Assembly (NCBI GenBank): GCA_902805995.1
Contig: CADCUU010000192.1
Span: 1-5,056 of the forward strand
Direction of reading: 5' to 3'
DNA from: an uncultured Rubellimicrobium sp.
Lineage (GTDB): Bacteria; Pseudomonadota; Alphaproteobacteria; Rhodobacterales; Rhodobacteraceae
DNA length: 5,056 bases
In this document: piece after piece, positions 1-5,056 of the stretch
Layout: every line of letters starts with the position of its first letter
Numbering within the stretch: the stretch's first letter is position 1
Made by a program: the position numbers and the translations under genes
Notes under the pieces: model-generated
Database searches by the model: none
What the model was told of the DNA's origin: nothing
What the model saw: the letters and a program-made list of their open reading frames with translations, nothing else

Positions 1-485
1 GCCAGCGCTACTGCGCAGACGAGGCCCAGCACCATGAGCGAGAAGTACTCCGCCGCGCCGAACTTGAGAGCCACGGCCGTCAGCGGCGGCGCGAAGATCG
101 CGACCAGCAGCGTGGCCACGCTCCCGGCAAAGAACGACCCCAGCGCCGCGACGGCGAGCGCAGTGCCCGCCTTGCCGCGCCGGGCCATCTGGTAGCCGTC
201 GAGAGCGGTCACTGCCGAGGAGCTCTCGCCCGGCATGTTGATGAGGATGGCGGTGGTGGAGCCGCCGTACTGCGCCCCGTAGTAGATCCCCGCCAGCATG
301 ATGAGCGAGGACACGGGCTCCAGCTGGAACGTGATGGGCAGGAGCATCGCGATGGTCGCCGTGGCCCCGATCCCGGGCAGGACGCCGATCAGCGTCCCCA
401 GGATCACGCCGATCAGGCAGAACATGAGGTTGGCGGGCGAGGCCGCGGTCGCGAAGCCGAGCCCGAGATTGGCTATGAGATCCAT
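1..485 (-). CDS. tctA: Tripartite tricarboxylate transporter large membrane subunit TctA (partial, C-terminus cut by window edge)
   Basis: This is the large permease subunit of a TTT transporter. It sits in the inner membrane, forms the transport path with TctB and takes substrate from periplasmic TctC. The first 161 residues are visible; family members are about 500 residues, so roughly the N-terminal third is present. The signature GVLPGIGATATIAMLLP lies at residues 34-50. The second conserved stretch, YYGAQYGGSTTAILINMPGE, lies at 68-87, followed by DGYQMARRGKAG at 96-107. Hydrophobic stretches fall at about 20-50, 60-82 and 108-137, as expected for a polytopic protein. The ATG at 485 is chosen because GAGG (496-493, overlapping the tctB stop codon) precedes it by 7 bases and the protein starts where the family usually starts. 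It lies nine bases after tctB, so the two are probably co-transcribed and translationally coupled. The family assignment is firm; the substrate cannot be read from this subunit. Confidence 0.96.
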   Translation of the reverse strand, partial: MDLIANLGLGFATAASPANLMFCLIGVILGTLIGVLPGIGATATIAMLLPITFQLEPVSSLIMLAGIYYGAQYGGSTTAILINMPGESSSAVTALDGYQMARRGKAGTALAVAALGSFFAGSVATLLVAIFAPPLTAVALKFGAAEYFSLMVLGLVCAVAL

Positions 486-494
486 GTGGGTGCC

Positions 495-956
495 TCAGTC
501 GAGCCAGGGGCCGAAGCGCCGGAACGGCAGGCCCAGCGCATAGGAGAAGACGAGCGTGGCGAAGATCGTGACGCCCAGCGCCAGACCGAGCGCGCCCAGG
601 GGCCGCATCCGGGGCGCCGCGAAAGATGCGAGCAGGGCCGCGATGAACACGGCGGGCACGAAGCCCAGAGGGCGCACCGTCAGGCCGAACAGAATCGGCG
701 CGGGCAGGATGAAGGCGAGGCCTCGCCAGGCGATGGGGCCGATCGCCTCGCCCGCGCCTTTGAAGGCGCTGAGGAAGATAATCGCGCCCAGGGCCACCAG
801 CACGACCGAGAGCACCAGCGGCGCATAGCCCGGCCCCATGCGGAACGCGGTGCCGATCTCCAGCTGGAAGGCCGACGAGAGCCCGAAGGCCAGACCGAAG
901 GCGATGAACAGGAGACCTGCCAAGACGTTGGTCAGATCGAAGGATTTCGGGGGCAT
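495..956 (-). CDS. tctB: Tripartite tricarboxylate transporter small membrane subunit TctB
   Basis: This is the small, poorly conserved membrane subunit of the TTT transporter, a partner of TctA in the inner membrane. The product is 153 residues, a normal length for TctB. Hydrophobic stretches lie at about 11-30, 45-65, 77-94, 98-114 and 119-143, in line with the family's four to five helices. The motif TAFRMGPGYAP (36-46) between the first two helices is the usual TctB landmark, and the C-terminal LPFRRFGPWLD resembles the family's tail. The open frame extends much further upstream, but the ATG at 956 is chosen for three reasons: GAGAGGG (970-964) precedes it by 7 bases, the extension would run back over tctC, and the protein then begins just before helix 1. 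Its position between tctC and tctA supports the call. No defects are seen. Confidence 0.94.
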   Translation of the reverse strand: MPPKSFDLTNVLAGLLFIAFGLAFGLSSAFQLEIGTAFRMGPGYAPLVLSVVLVALGAIIFLSAFKGAGEAIGPIAWRGLAFILPAPILFGLTVRPLGFVPAVFIAALLASFAAPRMRPLGALGLALGVTIFATLVFSYALGLPFRRFGPWLD

Positions 957-963
957 GGGGCGA

Positions 964-970
964 CCCTCTC
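964..970 (-). promoter_or_regulatory. Ribosome binding site of tctB
   Basis: GAGAGGG on the minus strand lies 7 bases before the ATG at 956 and decides that start against a much longer open frame. It lies only 11 bases downstream of the intercistronic hairpin, so the hairpin could influence access to it. Confidence 0.7.
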
Positions 971-981
971 GCACGGGAAGG

Positions 982-1004
982 GCGGCCCCGGTGTCCGGGG
1001 CCGC
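982..1004 (-). promoter_or_regulatory. Intercistronic GC-only hairpin between tctC and tctB
   Basis: Perfect 10-base arms GCGGCCCCGG (982-991) and CCGGGGCCGC (995-1004) enclose a 3-base loop. The structure begins 8 bases after the tctC stop codon. No T-run follows on the transcribed strand (the next bases are CCTTCCCG), so it does not look like a complete intrinsic terminator. My inference is a barrier to 3' exonucleases or a partial terminator that leaves more tctC than tctBA message. This is a common arrangement where a binding protein is needed in excess over its membrane subunits. The structure is seen directly; the role is not. Confidence 0.7.
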
Positions 1005-1012
1005 GAGGGGGT

Positions 1013-1990
1013 TCAGTCGGCGTAGACGCCGGCTTCCTCGATCACCGGGCGCCAGCGCTCGATTTCGGAGGACAGACGCTCGGTCAGGGCAGCGGGGGTC
1101 GCATCCTCGGCGGAGGACGGCGCCGTGCCGAGTTCCGCGAAGCTCGCGGCGACCTCGGGGTCCGCGAGGGCCGTCTGGAGGGCGGTCGACAGTCGGTCTA
1201 CGGCCTCCGGCGGGGTGCCGGCGGGCGCGTAGATGCCGTGCCACACGGTCACCTCGACCCCGGGCAGGCCGCCTTCGGTCGTGGTGGGCAGGTCGGGCAG
1301 GATGTCGAGCCGCTCGGGCGAGGTGACGGCGAAGGCCTTGATCGTGCCGCCTTGGATTTGCTCGGTGGTGTTGGTGGTCTGATCGCACATGATGTCGATC
1401 TGACCGCCTACGAGTTCGGTCATGGCGGGGCCAGCACCCTGGTAGGGGACCGTGACGATGGGCGCGCCCACGGCCTGCATGAACAGCATCCCGCAAAGGT
1501 GCGAGGCGGCGCCGATGCCGGCATTCGCCATGGTGATCGTGTCGGCGTTATCCTTCACGTACTGGATGAAGGAGGCCATGTCGGTGGGCTCGAAGTCGGC
1601 GCGGGCCACCAGCGTCATCGGCACCTCGGTCACGAGGCCCACGGGCGCGAAGTCGGTCACGGGGTCGAAGGCCAGCTCACGGTAGAGCGTGGGGGCCGTC
1701 GCCATGCCGATGTGGTGCATCAGGATCGTGTAGCCGTCGGCCTCGGCCTCGGCCACTTGGGCCGCGCCCAGCGTGCCGCCTGCGCCGCCCACGTTCTCGA
1801 TGATGATCTGCTGGCCCAATTCCTCGGACATCTTCTCGCCCACGAGGCGGGCCACGGTGTCCGTAGGCCCCCCGGCCGAGAAGGGCACGACCATCGTGAT
1901 CTGCCGCTCGGGATAGGCCTGCGACAGCGCAGTGGTGGCGAGCAGCATCGCGCCGGCGGCAAGGCCGGCGATACGGGTAACGGGTGCCAT
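1013..1990 (-). CDS. tctC: TTT transporter periplasmic solute-binding protein TctC (Bug family)
   Basis: This is the periplasmic receptor that captures an organic acid and delivers it to TctAB. The product is 325 residues, normal for the Bug/TctC family. Residues 1-25 form a Sec signal peptide: Arg6, a hydrophobic core, and LSQA before a likely cleavage at 25/26. The mature protein opens with the family's YPERQITMVVPF. Ligand-loop motifs follow: SAGGPTDTVAR (38-48), ENVGGAGG (65-72), VPYQGAGPAMTELVGGQID (181-199) and MCDQTTNTT (201-209). The ATG at 1990 is preferred because GGGAGGAG (2003-1996) lies 5 bases before it and it begins a clean signal peptide. An in-frame ATG at 2014 would add eight polar residues without a well-placed ribosome site. 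The open frame even runs back into the regulator gene, which is a high-GC artefact. It is the first gene of tctCBA, 206 bases after the regulator gene. The exact substrate is unknown; citrate, C4-dicarboxylates and other carboxylates all occur in the family. Confidence 0.96.
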   Translation of the reverse strand: MAPVTRIAGLAAGAMLLATTALSQAYPERQITMVVPFSAGGPTDTVARLVGEKMSEELGQQIIIENVGGAGGTLGAAQVAEAEADGYTILMHHIGMATAPTLYRELAFDPVTDFAPVGLVTEVPMTLVARADFEPTDMASFIQYVKDNADTITMANAGIGAASHLCGMLFMQAVGAPIVTVPYQGAGPAMTELVGGQIDIMCDQTTNTTEQIQGGTIKAFAVTSPERLDILPDLPTTTEGGLPGVEVTVWHGIYAPAGTPPEAVDRLSTALQTALADPEVAASFAELGTAPSSAEDATPAALTERLSSEIERWRPVIEEAGVYAD

Positions 1991-1995
1991 GGGGT

Positions 1996-2003
1996 CTCCT
2001 CCC
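1996..2003 (-). promoter_or_regulatory. Strong ribosome binding site of tctC
   Basis: GGGAGGAG on the minus strand ends 5 bases before the ATG at 1990. It is the strongest ribosome site in the window, which fits the need for abundant binding protein. It selects this start over the upstream in-frame ATG at 2014. Confidence 0.8.
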
Positions 2004-2090
2004 TTGGATGGCATATGCTCCCGTGCCAGCCCCCTCCTCGGAACGGACACGGTCGATGCACAGAAATGGGGCCCGGGGGCGGCAGGCAAA

Positions 2091-2106
2091 GGCTCTCTGC
2101 ACGCCA
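2091..2106 (-). promoter_or_regulatory. Weak candidate sigma54 (-24/-12) promoter of tctCBA
   Basis: The minus strand reads TGGCGTGCAGAGAGCC, with GG (2105-2104) and GC (2093-2092) separated by exactly ten bases, as sigma54 promoters require. The -24 half keeps TGGC, but the -12 half is GAGC and not TTGC, so the match is partial. A start near 2080 would leave a leader of about 90 bases. The call is supported mainly by the NtrC-family regulator next door, and such pairs can arise by chance in GC-rich DNA. Confidence 0.25.
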
Positions 2107-2120
2107 GTGCGGAATTATGA

Positions 2121-2132
2121 GGCGCTTGCGCC
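2121..2132. repeat. 12-bp palindrome GGCGC-TT-GCGCC, possible operator
   Basis: Perfect 5-base arms flank a TT/AA centre. It lies one base upstream of the CATAAT box at 2119-2114 in the direction of tctC transcription, where a regulator could block or assist polymerase. The symmetry is seen directly; no known binding protein is recognised, and GC-rich palindromes of this size occur by chance. Confidence 0.3.
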
Positions 2133-2133
2133 C

Positions 2134-2176
2134 GCGATGGGTGGAAAGGGTGACAGATCCCCTTTGCGATGGGTGG
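2134..2176. repeat. Two 11-bp direct repeats 32 bp apart, candidate activator sites
   Basis: GCGATGGGTGG occurs exactly at 2134-2144 and again at 2166-2176 on the plus strand. The 32-bp period is close to three helical turns, so both copies would face the same side of the DNA. They lie 30 to 75 bp upstream of the promoter-like elements before tctC, a place where an NtrC-family dimer pair could bind. NtrC-type sites are normally inverted repeats, so binding by the neighbouring regulator is an inference only. Confidence 0.45.
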
Positions 2177-2187
2177 GGATCCACCCA
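2156..2187. repeat. Two overlapping inverted repeats after the regulator gene
   Basis: Dyad A is TGGGTGG (2170-2176) and CCACCCA (2181-2187) around a 4-base centre. Dyad B is GATCCCC (2156-2162) and GGGGATC (2175-2181) around a 12-base centre. They share bases 2175-2181, so as RNA only one could form at a time. Dyad A begins 9 bases after the regulator stop codon but no T-run follows, so it is at best a weak terminator. Alternatively the symmetry marks protein-binding sites for tctCBA control. Confidence 0.4.
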
Positions 2188-2196
2188 ACGAACCCT

Positions 2197-3552
2197 TCAG
2201 TCCTCGCCGCCCTCGGGCTCCGACAGCAGGTGACGGTCGAGGCCGTGCCGCTGCATCTTCTCGTAGAGCGTTTTCCGGCTCACCCCGAGGCTTTCGTAGA
2301 CCGGCTTGAGGCGGCCGCCGCTGGCGGCAATGGCGGCGGCGATGATGCTGCGCTCGAAGGCGGCGACCCGGTCGGCCAGTCGCCCCGCCGGGGCGCCGCC
2401 CTCCTCCGCGCTCATCCAGTCGAGGCCGAGCACCCACCGTTCCGCGGCGTTGCGAAGCTCGCGGATGTTGCCGGGCCAAGGCCGGGCGGCAAGGTCGGCC
2501 AGCAGTTCGGGCGGGGGCGAAAGGTCCGGTCGGCCGTGCCGGGCGGCGGCTTCCCTCACGAGCTGGAGGAAGAGCACGGGGATGTCCTCGCGCCGGTCCG
2601 CCAGAGGTGGCAGGCGGAGATGTGCCACCGCCAGCCGCCAATAGAGATCCTCGCGGAACTGGCCCCCGGCGGCCAGGCCCGCCAGATCCACCTTGGAGGC
2701 CGCGATGAACCGCACGTCGAGGGGGATGGGCTCGTTGGAGCCCAGCCGCACGACCATCCGGTCCTGCAGGACCCGCAAGAGACGCGGCTGAAGCTCAAGA
2801 GGCATCGACCCGATCTCGTCCAGAAGGATTGTGCCGCCGCGCGCGTGCTCGAACCGACCGAAGCGGGACCGCAGGGCCCCGGGGAAGGCCCCCGCCTCGT
2901 GGCCGAAAAGCTCGCTTTCGACGGTCTGAGCGGGCAGCGCCGCGCAGTTGATCGCGACGAAGGGCCGGCTCGCACGCGGTGACAGGTCGTGGAGGGCGCG
3001 GGCGACGACCTCCTTGCCGGCGCCCGTGGGGCCGACCAGCAGAACGTCCGTCTCGCTGGGCCCAAGGGCGCGCAGCCGTCGGCGCAGGTCCATCGTCGCC
3101 GCGCTTCGGCCTGGAAGGCGCACCTCCAAGTCGTCCCGCTGGCCGGCGACGGCTCGCAGGCGCCGGTTCTCCAGCACCAGCGCGCGGTGGTCGAGGGCGC
3201 GGCGCAGGACCGCCACAAGCTCCTGCACCGCGAAGGGCTTCTCGATGAAGTCGTAGGCACCCCGCCGCATCGCATCGACGGCGAGTTGCACCTCGGCATG
3301 GCCGGTGACGAGGATCACGGGCAGTTCCGGGTCGATCTCCCGCAGTCGCGCCAGCAGGGTCATGCCGTCCATGCCCGGCATCCGGATGTCGGTCACCACG
3401 ACGCCGTTGAGGCCCGGCCGCGCGTGGCTCAGCGCCTCCTCGGCGGACGGCAGAGCGAGGCAGGCGAGGTCTGCAAGCTCCAGCGCCTGCGCCGTCGAAT
3501 GGCGCATGCTCTCGTCGTCGTCCACGAAGAGGACCTTGGGCCCGTTCGTCAT
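2197..3552 (-). CDS. dctD: DctD-type sigma54-dependent response regulator (NtrC family)
   Basis: This is the cytoplasmic response regulator partner of the overlapping kinase, probably an activator of tctCBA. It has 451 residues, typical for DctD/NtrC. The receiver domain (about 5-120) shows the acidic pocket D11-D13, phospho-acceptor D55 in [11 protein letters not shown]83 and K105. The AAA+ domain (about 145-375) shows Walker A GPTGAGKE (174-181), Walker B ILLDEIG (242-248), arginine-finger region FREDLYWRL (299-307) and sensor [12 protein letters not shown] (359-368). The C-terminus (about 395-440) is a Fis-type helix-turn-helix ending [14 protein letters not shown]. Two deviations stand out: the sigma54-contact loop reads GAFPGA (221-226) where the consensus is GAFTGA, and sensor I reads AASK (284-287) where AATN is usual. 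A DctD subgroup may share these. The ATG at 3552 overlaps the kinase stop as ATGA, indicating translational coupling; the receiver domain begins right after it, and the longer open frame upstream is spurious. Confidence 0.93.
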   Translation of the reverse strand: MTNGPKVLFVDDDESMRHSTAQALELADLACLALPSAEEALSHARPGLNGVVVTDIRMPGMDGMTLLARLREIDPELPVILVTGHAEVQLAVDAMRRGAYDFIEKPFAVQELVAVLRRALDHRALVLENRRLRAVAGQRDDLEVRLPGRSAATMDLRRRLRALGPSETDVLLVGPTGAGKEVVARALHDLSPRASRPFVAINCAALPAQTVESELFGHEAGAFPGALRSRFGRFEHARGGTILLDEIGSMPLELQPRLLRVLQDRMVVRLGSNEPIPLDVRFIAASKVDLAGLAAGGQFREDLYWRLAVAHLRLPPLADRREDIPVLFLQLVREAAARHGRPDLSPPPELLADLAARPWPGNIRELRNAAERWVLGLDWMSAEEGGAPAGRLADRVAAFERSIIAAAIAASGGRLKPVYESLGVSRKTLYEKMQRHGLDRHLLSEPEGGED

Positions 3553-5056
3553 TCCGCGGCCATTCCCCTTTGCGCGGTTGCGGCCCGAAGCGCCACGACG
3601 AAAGCCGCGCCACCCTCCGGCCCCTGACCCACCGACAGGTCGCCCCCGAAGTCCTTGACGATATTGTAGCTGATGGACAGGCCAAGGCCCAGCCCGGCGC
3701 CCACCCCCTTGGTCGTGAAGAACGGATCGAAAATGCGGTCCGCGATGGCCGGGGCCACGCCGGACCCGTTGTCCGACACCGTGAGCAGGATCCGCCCGCC
3801 ATCGGGCCGGGCGGCGACATGGATGCACGGCGTCTCTCGCCCCTCCACCGCATCGGCGGCGTTGGTGAGTAGGTTCACGAGCACCTGCTGAAGACGCACT
3901 GGCCCTGCCCTGACCGGTCCGGCGTCCTTGGGCAGGTCGGTCGTCACCCCGGCCCCGACGGCCCGGAGGCGGGGTCCCGCGATGGCCAGCGCCTCGGCCA
4001 CCGCGTCGGACAGGTCCACGTCCTGCAAGGGGCTCTCGGGCTTGCGCGCGACCTCTCGCAGGTGGCGGGCGATGGCGGCCATGCGGTCCACCAGCTTCAG
4101 GATCTGGTGGAGGTTTTCCCGCACACGGCCAGGCTCGGCCCGGTCCATCAGGAGAGTGGCGCTGTCGGCGTAATTTCTCACCGCGGCCAGCGGCTGGTTG
4201 ATCTCGTGGCTCAGGGCCGCTGAGATGCGCCCCAGCGCCGCAAGCTTGCCCGCTTGCACAAGGTCGTCCTGGGTGCGGCGCAGCTCCGCCTCCGCGCCGC
4301 GGCGCTCGGCCACCTCGGCGGCCACAAGTCGGTTGGCCTCCAAAAGCTCCGCCGTGCGCTCCTCGACCTGCCGCTCCAACTCGGCCTTGGCCGCTTCCTT
4401 CAGTTCAAGCTGGTCGCGTTCCCGCTGGCGCCATTGCCAAAGCGAGAGCACGCCCATCCCTATGGTTCCAAGCAGCGCGATGACCAGGGCGGCGGCGATG
4501 CGCGCCTGGGCCATCAGGGGCGCGGTGTCGAGCAGGACATGAAGCGTCCAGCCCGCCGACGGCATGAACCGGCGCACCTCGACATACTCGTCGGCGCGAC
4601 CGGACGAGGCGGTCACGGCGACGAGGTCCACGTCCCCGACGGCTGTCCGCGCGGCCCTCGCCTCTCGTGGGACGACATCGGCGTAGCGGCGCGATGCGTC
4701 GGTGCGCGCAAGCCGTTCGGGGGTCAGCGGCTCGAAGGCGGCGTAGCGCCAGTCCCGCTCGCTGGACATGAAGACGATGCCTTCGGGGTCCGTGACAATG
4801 ACCCGCTCGACGCCCGCGCTCCATTCCTGTTCCAGGTGGTCGATGCCGACCTTGACGGCGATGATCCCCGCCACGGTCCCCGCCGGATCGCGGATCGGCC
4901 CGGCGAAGTAGTAGCCCCTCAGCCCGGAGGTCGTGCCAAGGCCGAAGAAGCGCCCGGTCCTGCCATCCCTCGCCTCGGTGAAGTAGGGGCGATAGGTGAA
5001 GTTCTGGCCCACGAAGCTGTCGGGGCCGGCGAAGTTGCTGGCGGCAATGGTCGTGC
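3549..5056 (-). CDS. dctB: DctB-type C4-dicarboxylate sensor histidine kinase (partial, N-terminus cut by window edge)
   Basis: This is an inner-membrane sensor kinase that autophosphorylates on histidine and passes phosphate to the overlapping regulator. There are 501 visible residues (numbered here from the first whole codon, 5054-5052); DctB is about 600, so roughly 100 residues with the first membrane helix are missing. The periplasmic double PAS-like (Cache) domain shows the DctB landmarks TTIAASNF (1-8), SFVGQNFTYRPYF (13-25), GTTSGLRGYYFAGP (40-53) and the membrane-proximal VTDPEGIVFMSS (87-98). One membrane helix lies at about 184-208, followed by a charged coiled coil at about 210-268. 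The kinase core has the H-box SHEINQPL (282-289) with H283, N-box NLLTNAADAV (394-403), G1 SDNGSGV (427-433), F-box FDPFFTTK (442-449) and G2 GAGLGLGLS (452-460). All catalytic motifs look intact. A GTG at 5012 can open a 487-residue frame, but it falls inside the conserved sensor motif, so it is not the start. Confidence 0.94.
   Translation of the reverse strand, partial: TTIAASNFAGPDSFVGQNFTYRPYFTEARDGRTGRFFGLGTTSGLRGYYFAGPIRDPAGTVAGIIAVKVGIDHLEQEWSAGVERVIVTDPEGIVFMSSERDWRYAAFEPLTPERLARTDASRRYADVVPREARAARTAVGDVDLVAVTASSGRADEYVEVRRFMPSAGWTLHVLLDTAPLMAQARIAAALVIALLGTIGMGVLSLWQWRQRERDQLELKEAAKAELERQVEERTAELLEANRLVAAEVAERRGAEAELRRTQDDLVQAGKLAALGRISAALSHEINQPLAAVRNYADSATLLMDRAEPGRVRENLHQILKLVDRMAAIARHLREVARKPESPLQDVDLSDAVAEALAIAGPRLRAVGAGVTTDLPKDAGPVRAGPVRLQQVLVNLLTNAADAVEGRETPCIHVAARPDGGRILLTVSDNGSGVAPAIADRIFDPFFTTKGVGAGLGLGLSISYNIVKDFGGDLSVGQGPEGGAAFVVALRAATAQRGMAAE

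Larger units (their letters stand above)
1991..2196 (-). promoter_or_regulatory. Regulator-tctC intergenic region, probable tctCBA promoter and control region
   Basis: This is the only sizeable non-coding stretch in the window, between the regulator stop codon and the tctC start codon. It holds, in the direction of transcription, a repeat and dyad cluster (2187-2134), a 12-bp palindrome (2132-2121), a CATAAT box resembling a -10 element (2119-2114), a GG-N10-GC pair resembling a weak sigma54 promoter (2106-2091) and the strong tctC ribosome site (2003-1996). No convincing -35 hexamer sits at normal spacing from CATAAT. A separate, activator-dependent promoter for tctCBA is inferred from the gap length and the neighbouring regulator. 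No out-of-frame small ORF here has gene-like support. Confidence 0.55.

Noticed and set aside
486..1025. Plus-strand open frame of 179 codons, rich in Glu, Arg and Gln, over tctB
   Set aside because: It is an antisense shadow of a hydrophobic membrane protein with low-complexity composition and no family resemblance.
957..1496. In-frame upstream extension of tctB over the tctC gene
   Set aside because: The extension is Arg/His-rich out-of-frame translation of tctC. The ATG at 956 has a good ribosome site and the TctB homology begins there.
2011..2028. TGGCACG with a downstream GC on the minus strand just before tctC, resembling a sigma54 promoter
   Set aside because: The -24 half is perfect, but the nearest downstream GC lies 13 bases after GG where 10 are required, and the implied start would fall within the ribosome binding site.
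2170..2187. Intrinsic terminator for the regulator gene
   Set aside because: A 7-bp stem is present 9 bases after the stop codon, but no T-run follows on the transcribed strand; kept only as an inverted repeat.
1238..2233. Plus-strand open frame of 331 codons across tctC
   Set aside because: It is antisense to a clearly recognised binding protein, has a biased composition rich in His, Gly and Arg, and contains no recognisable domain. It is a codon shadow typical of high-GC DNA.
1991..2641. In-frame upstream extension of tctC back into the regulator gene
   Set aside because: It would put more than 200 low-complexity residues before a clean signal peptide and overlap the regulator. The ribosome site at 2003-1996 fixes the start at 1990.
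1984..2982. Plus-strand open frame of 332 codons across the regulator gene and the gap
   Set aside because: It is antisense to the intact AAA+ regulator, with no motifs and no ribosome site.
5010..5012. GTG as a start codon for the kinase
   Set aside because: The same frame stays open to the window edge and encodes conserved DctB residues (TTIAASNF, PDSF) before the GTG, so this is an internal valine.

Overview
The window is about two-thirds G+C by eye and reads as chromosomal DNA of a high-GC proteobacterium. An alphaproteobacterium of the Rhodobacterales/Rhizobiales type is my best guess, judged from the protein style and not from any search. All five recognised genes lie on the minus strand, so transcription runs from right to left. 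Both edges cut genes: the kinase lacks its N-terminus at the right edge and tctA lacks its C-terminus at the left edge.

Layout in the direction of transcription: 5056-3549 is a DctB-type C4-dicarboxylate sensor histidine kinase. It overlaps by four bases (ATGA) a DctD-type, NtrC-family response regulator at 3552-2197. A 206-base gap (2196-1991) follows, containing several short direct and inverted repeats and only weak promoter-like sequences. Then comes a tripartite tricarboxylate transporter (TTT) operon: tctC, the periplasmic binding protein (1990-1013); tctB, the small membrane subunit (956-495); and tctA, the large membrane subunit (485 to the left edge). A perfect 10-bp GC-only hairpin sits in the 56-base gap between tctC and tctB.

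How the genes probably work together: the kinase senses a periplasmic carboxylate and phosphorylates the regulator, which probably activates the transporter operon downstream. TctC captures the substrate in the periplasm and TctAB carry it across the inner membrane by ion-coupled secondary transport. The best-known TTT system (Salmonella tctCBA) is controlled by an OmpR-type pair (TctDE), whereas DctBD pairs classically control DctA or DctPQM. This window therefore joins a C4-dicarboxylate-type regulator to a tricarboxylate-type transporter, which suggests, without proving, that the substrate is a C4-dicarboxylate or a similar acid.

I see no RNA genes, mobile elements, CRISPR arrays or broken genes. 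Nothing here is a clearly new system. The points most worth a second look are the proline in the regulator's sigma54-contact loop (GAFPGA where GAFTGA is the consensus), the repeat cluster upstream of tctC, and the tctC-tctB hairpin.
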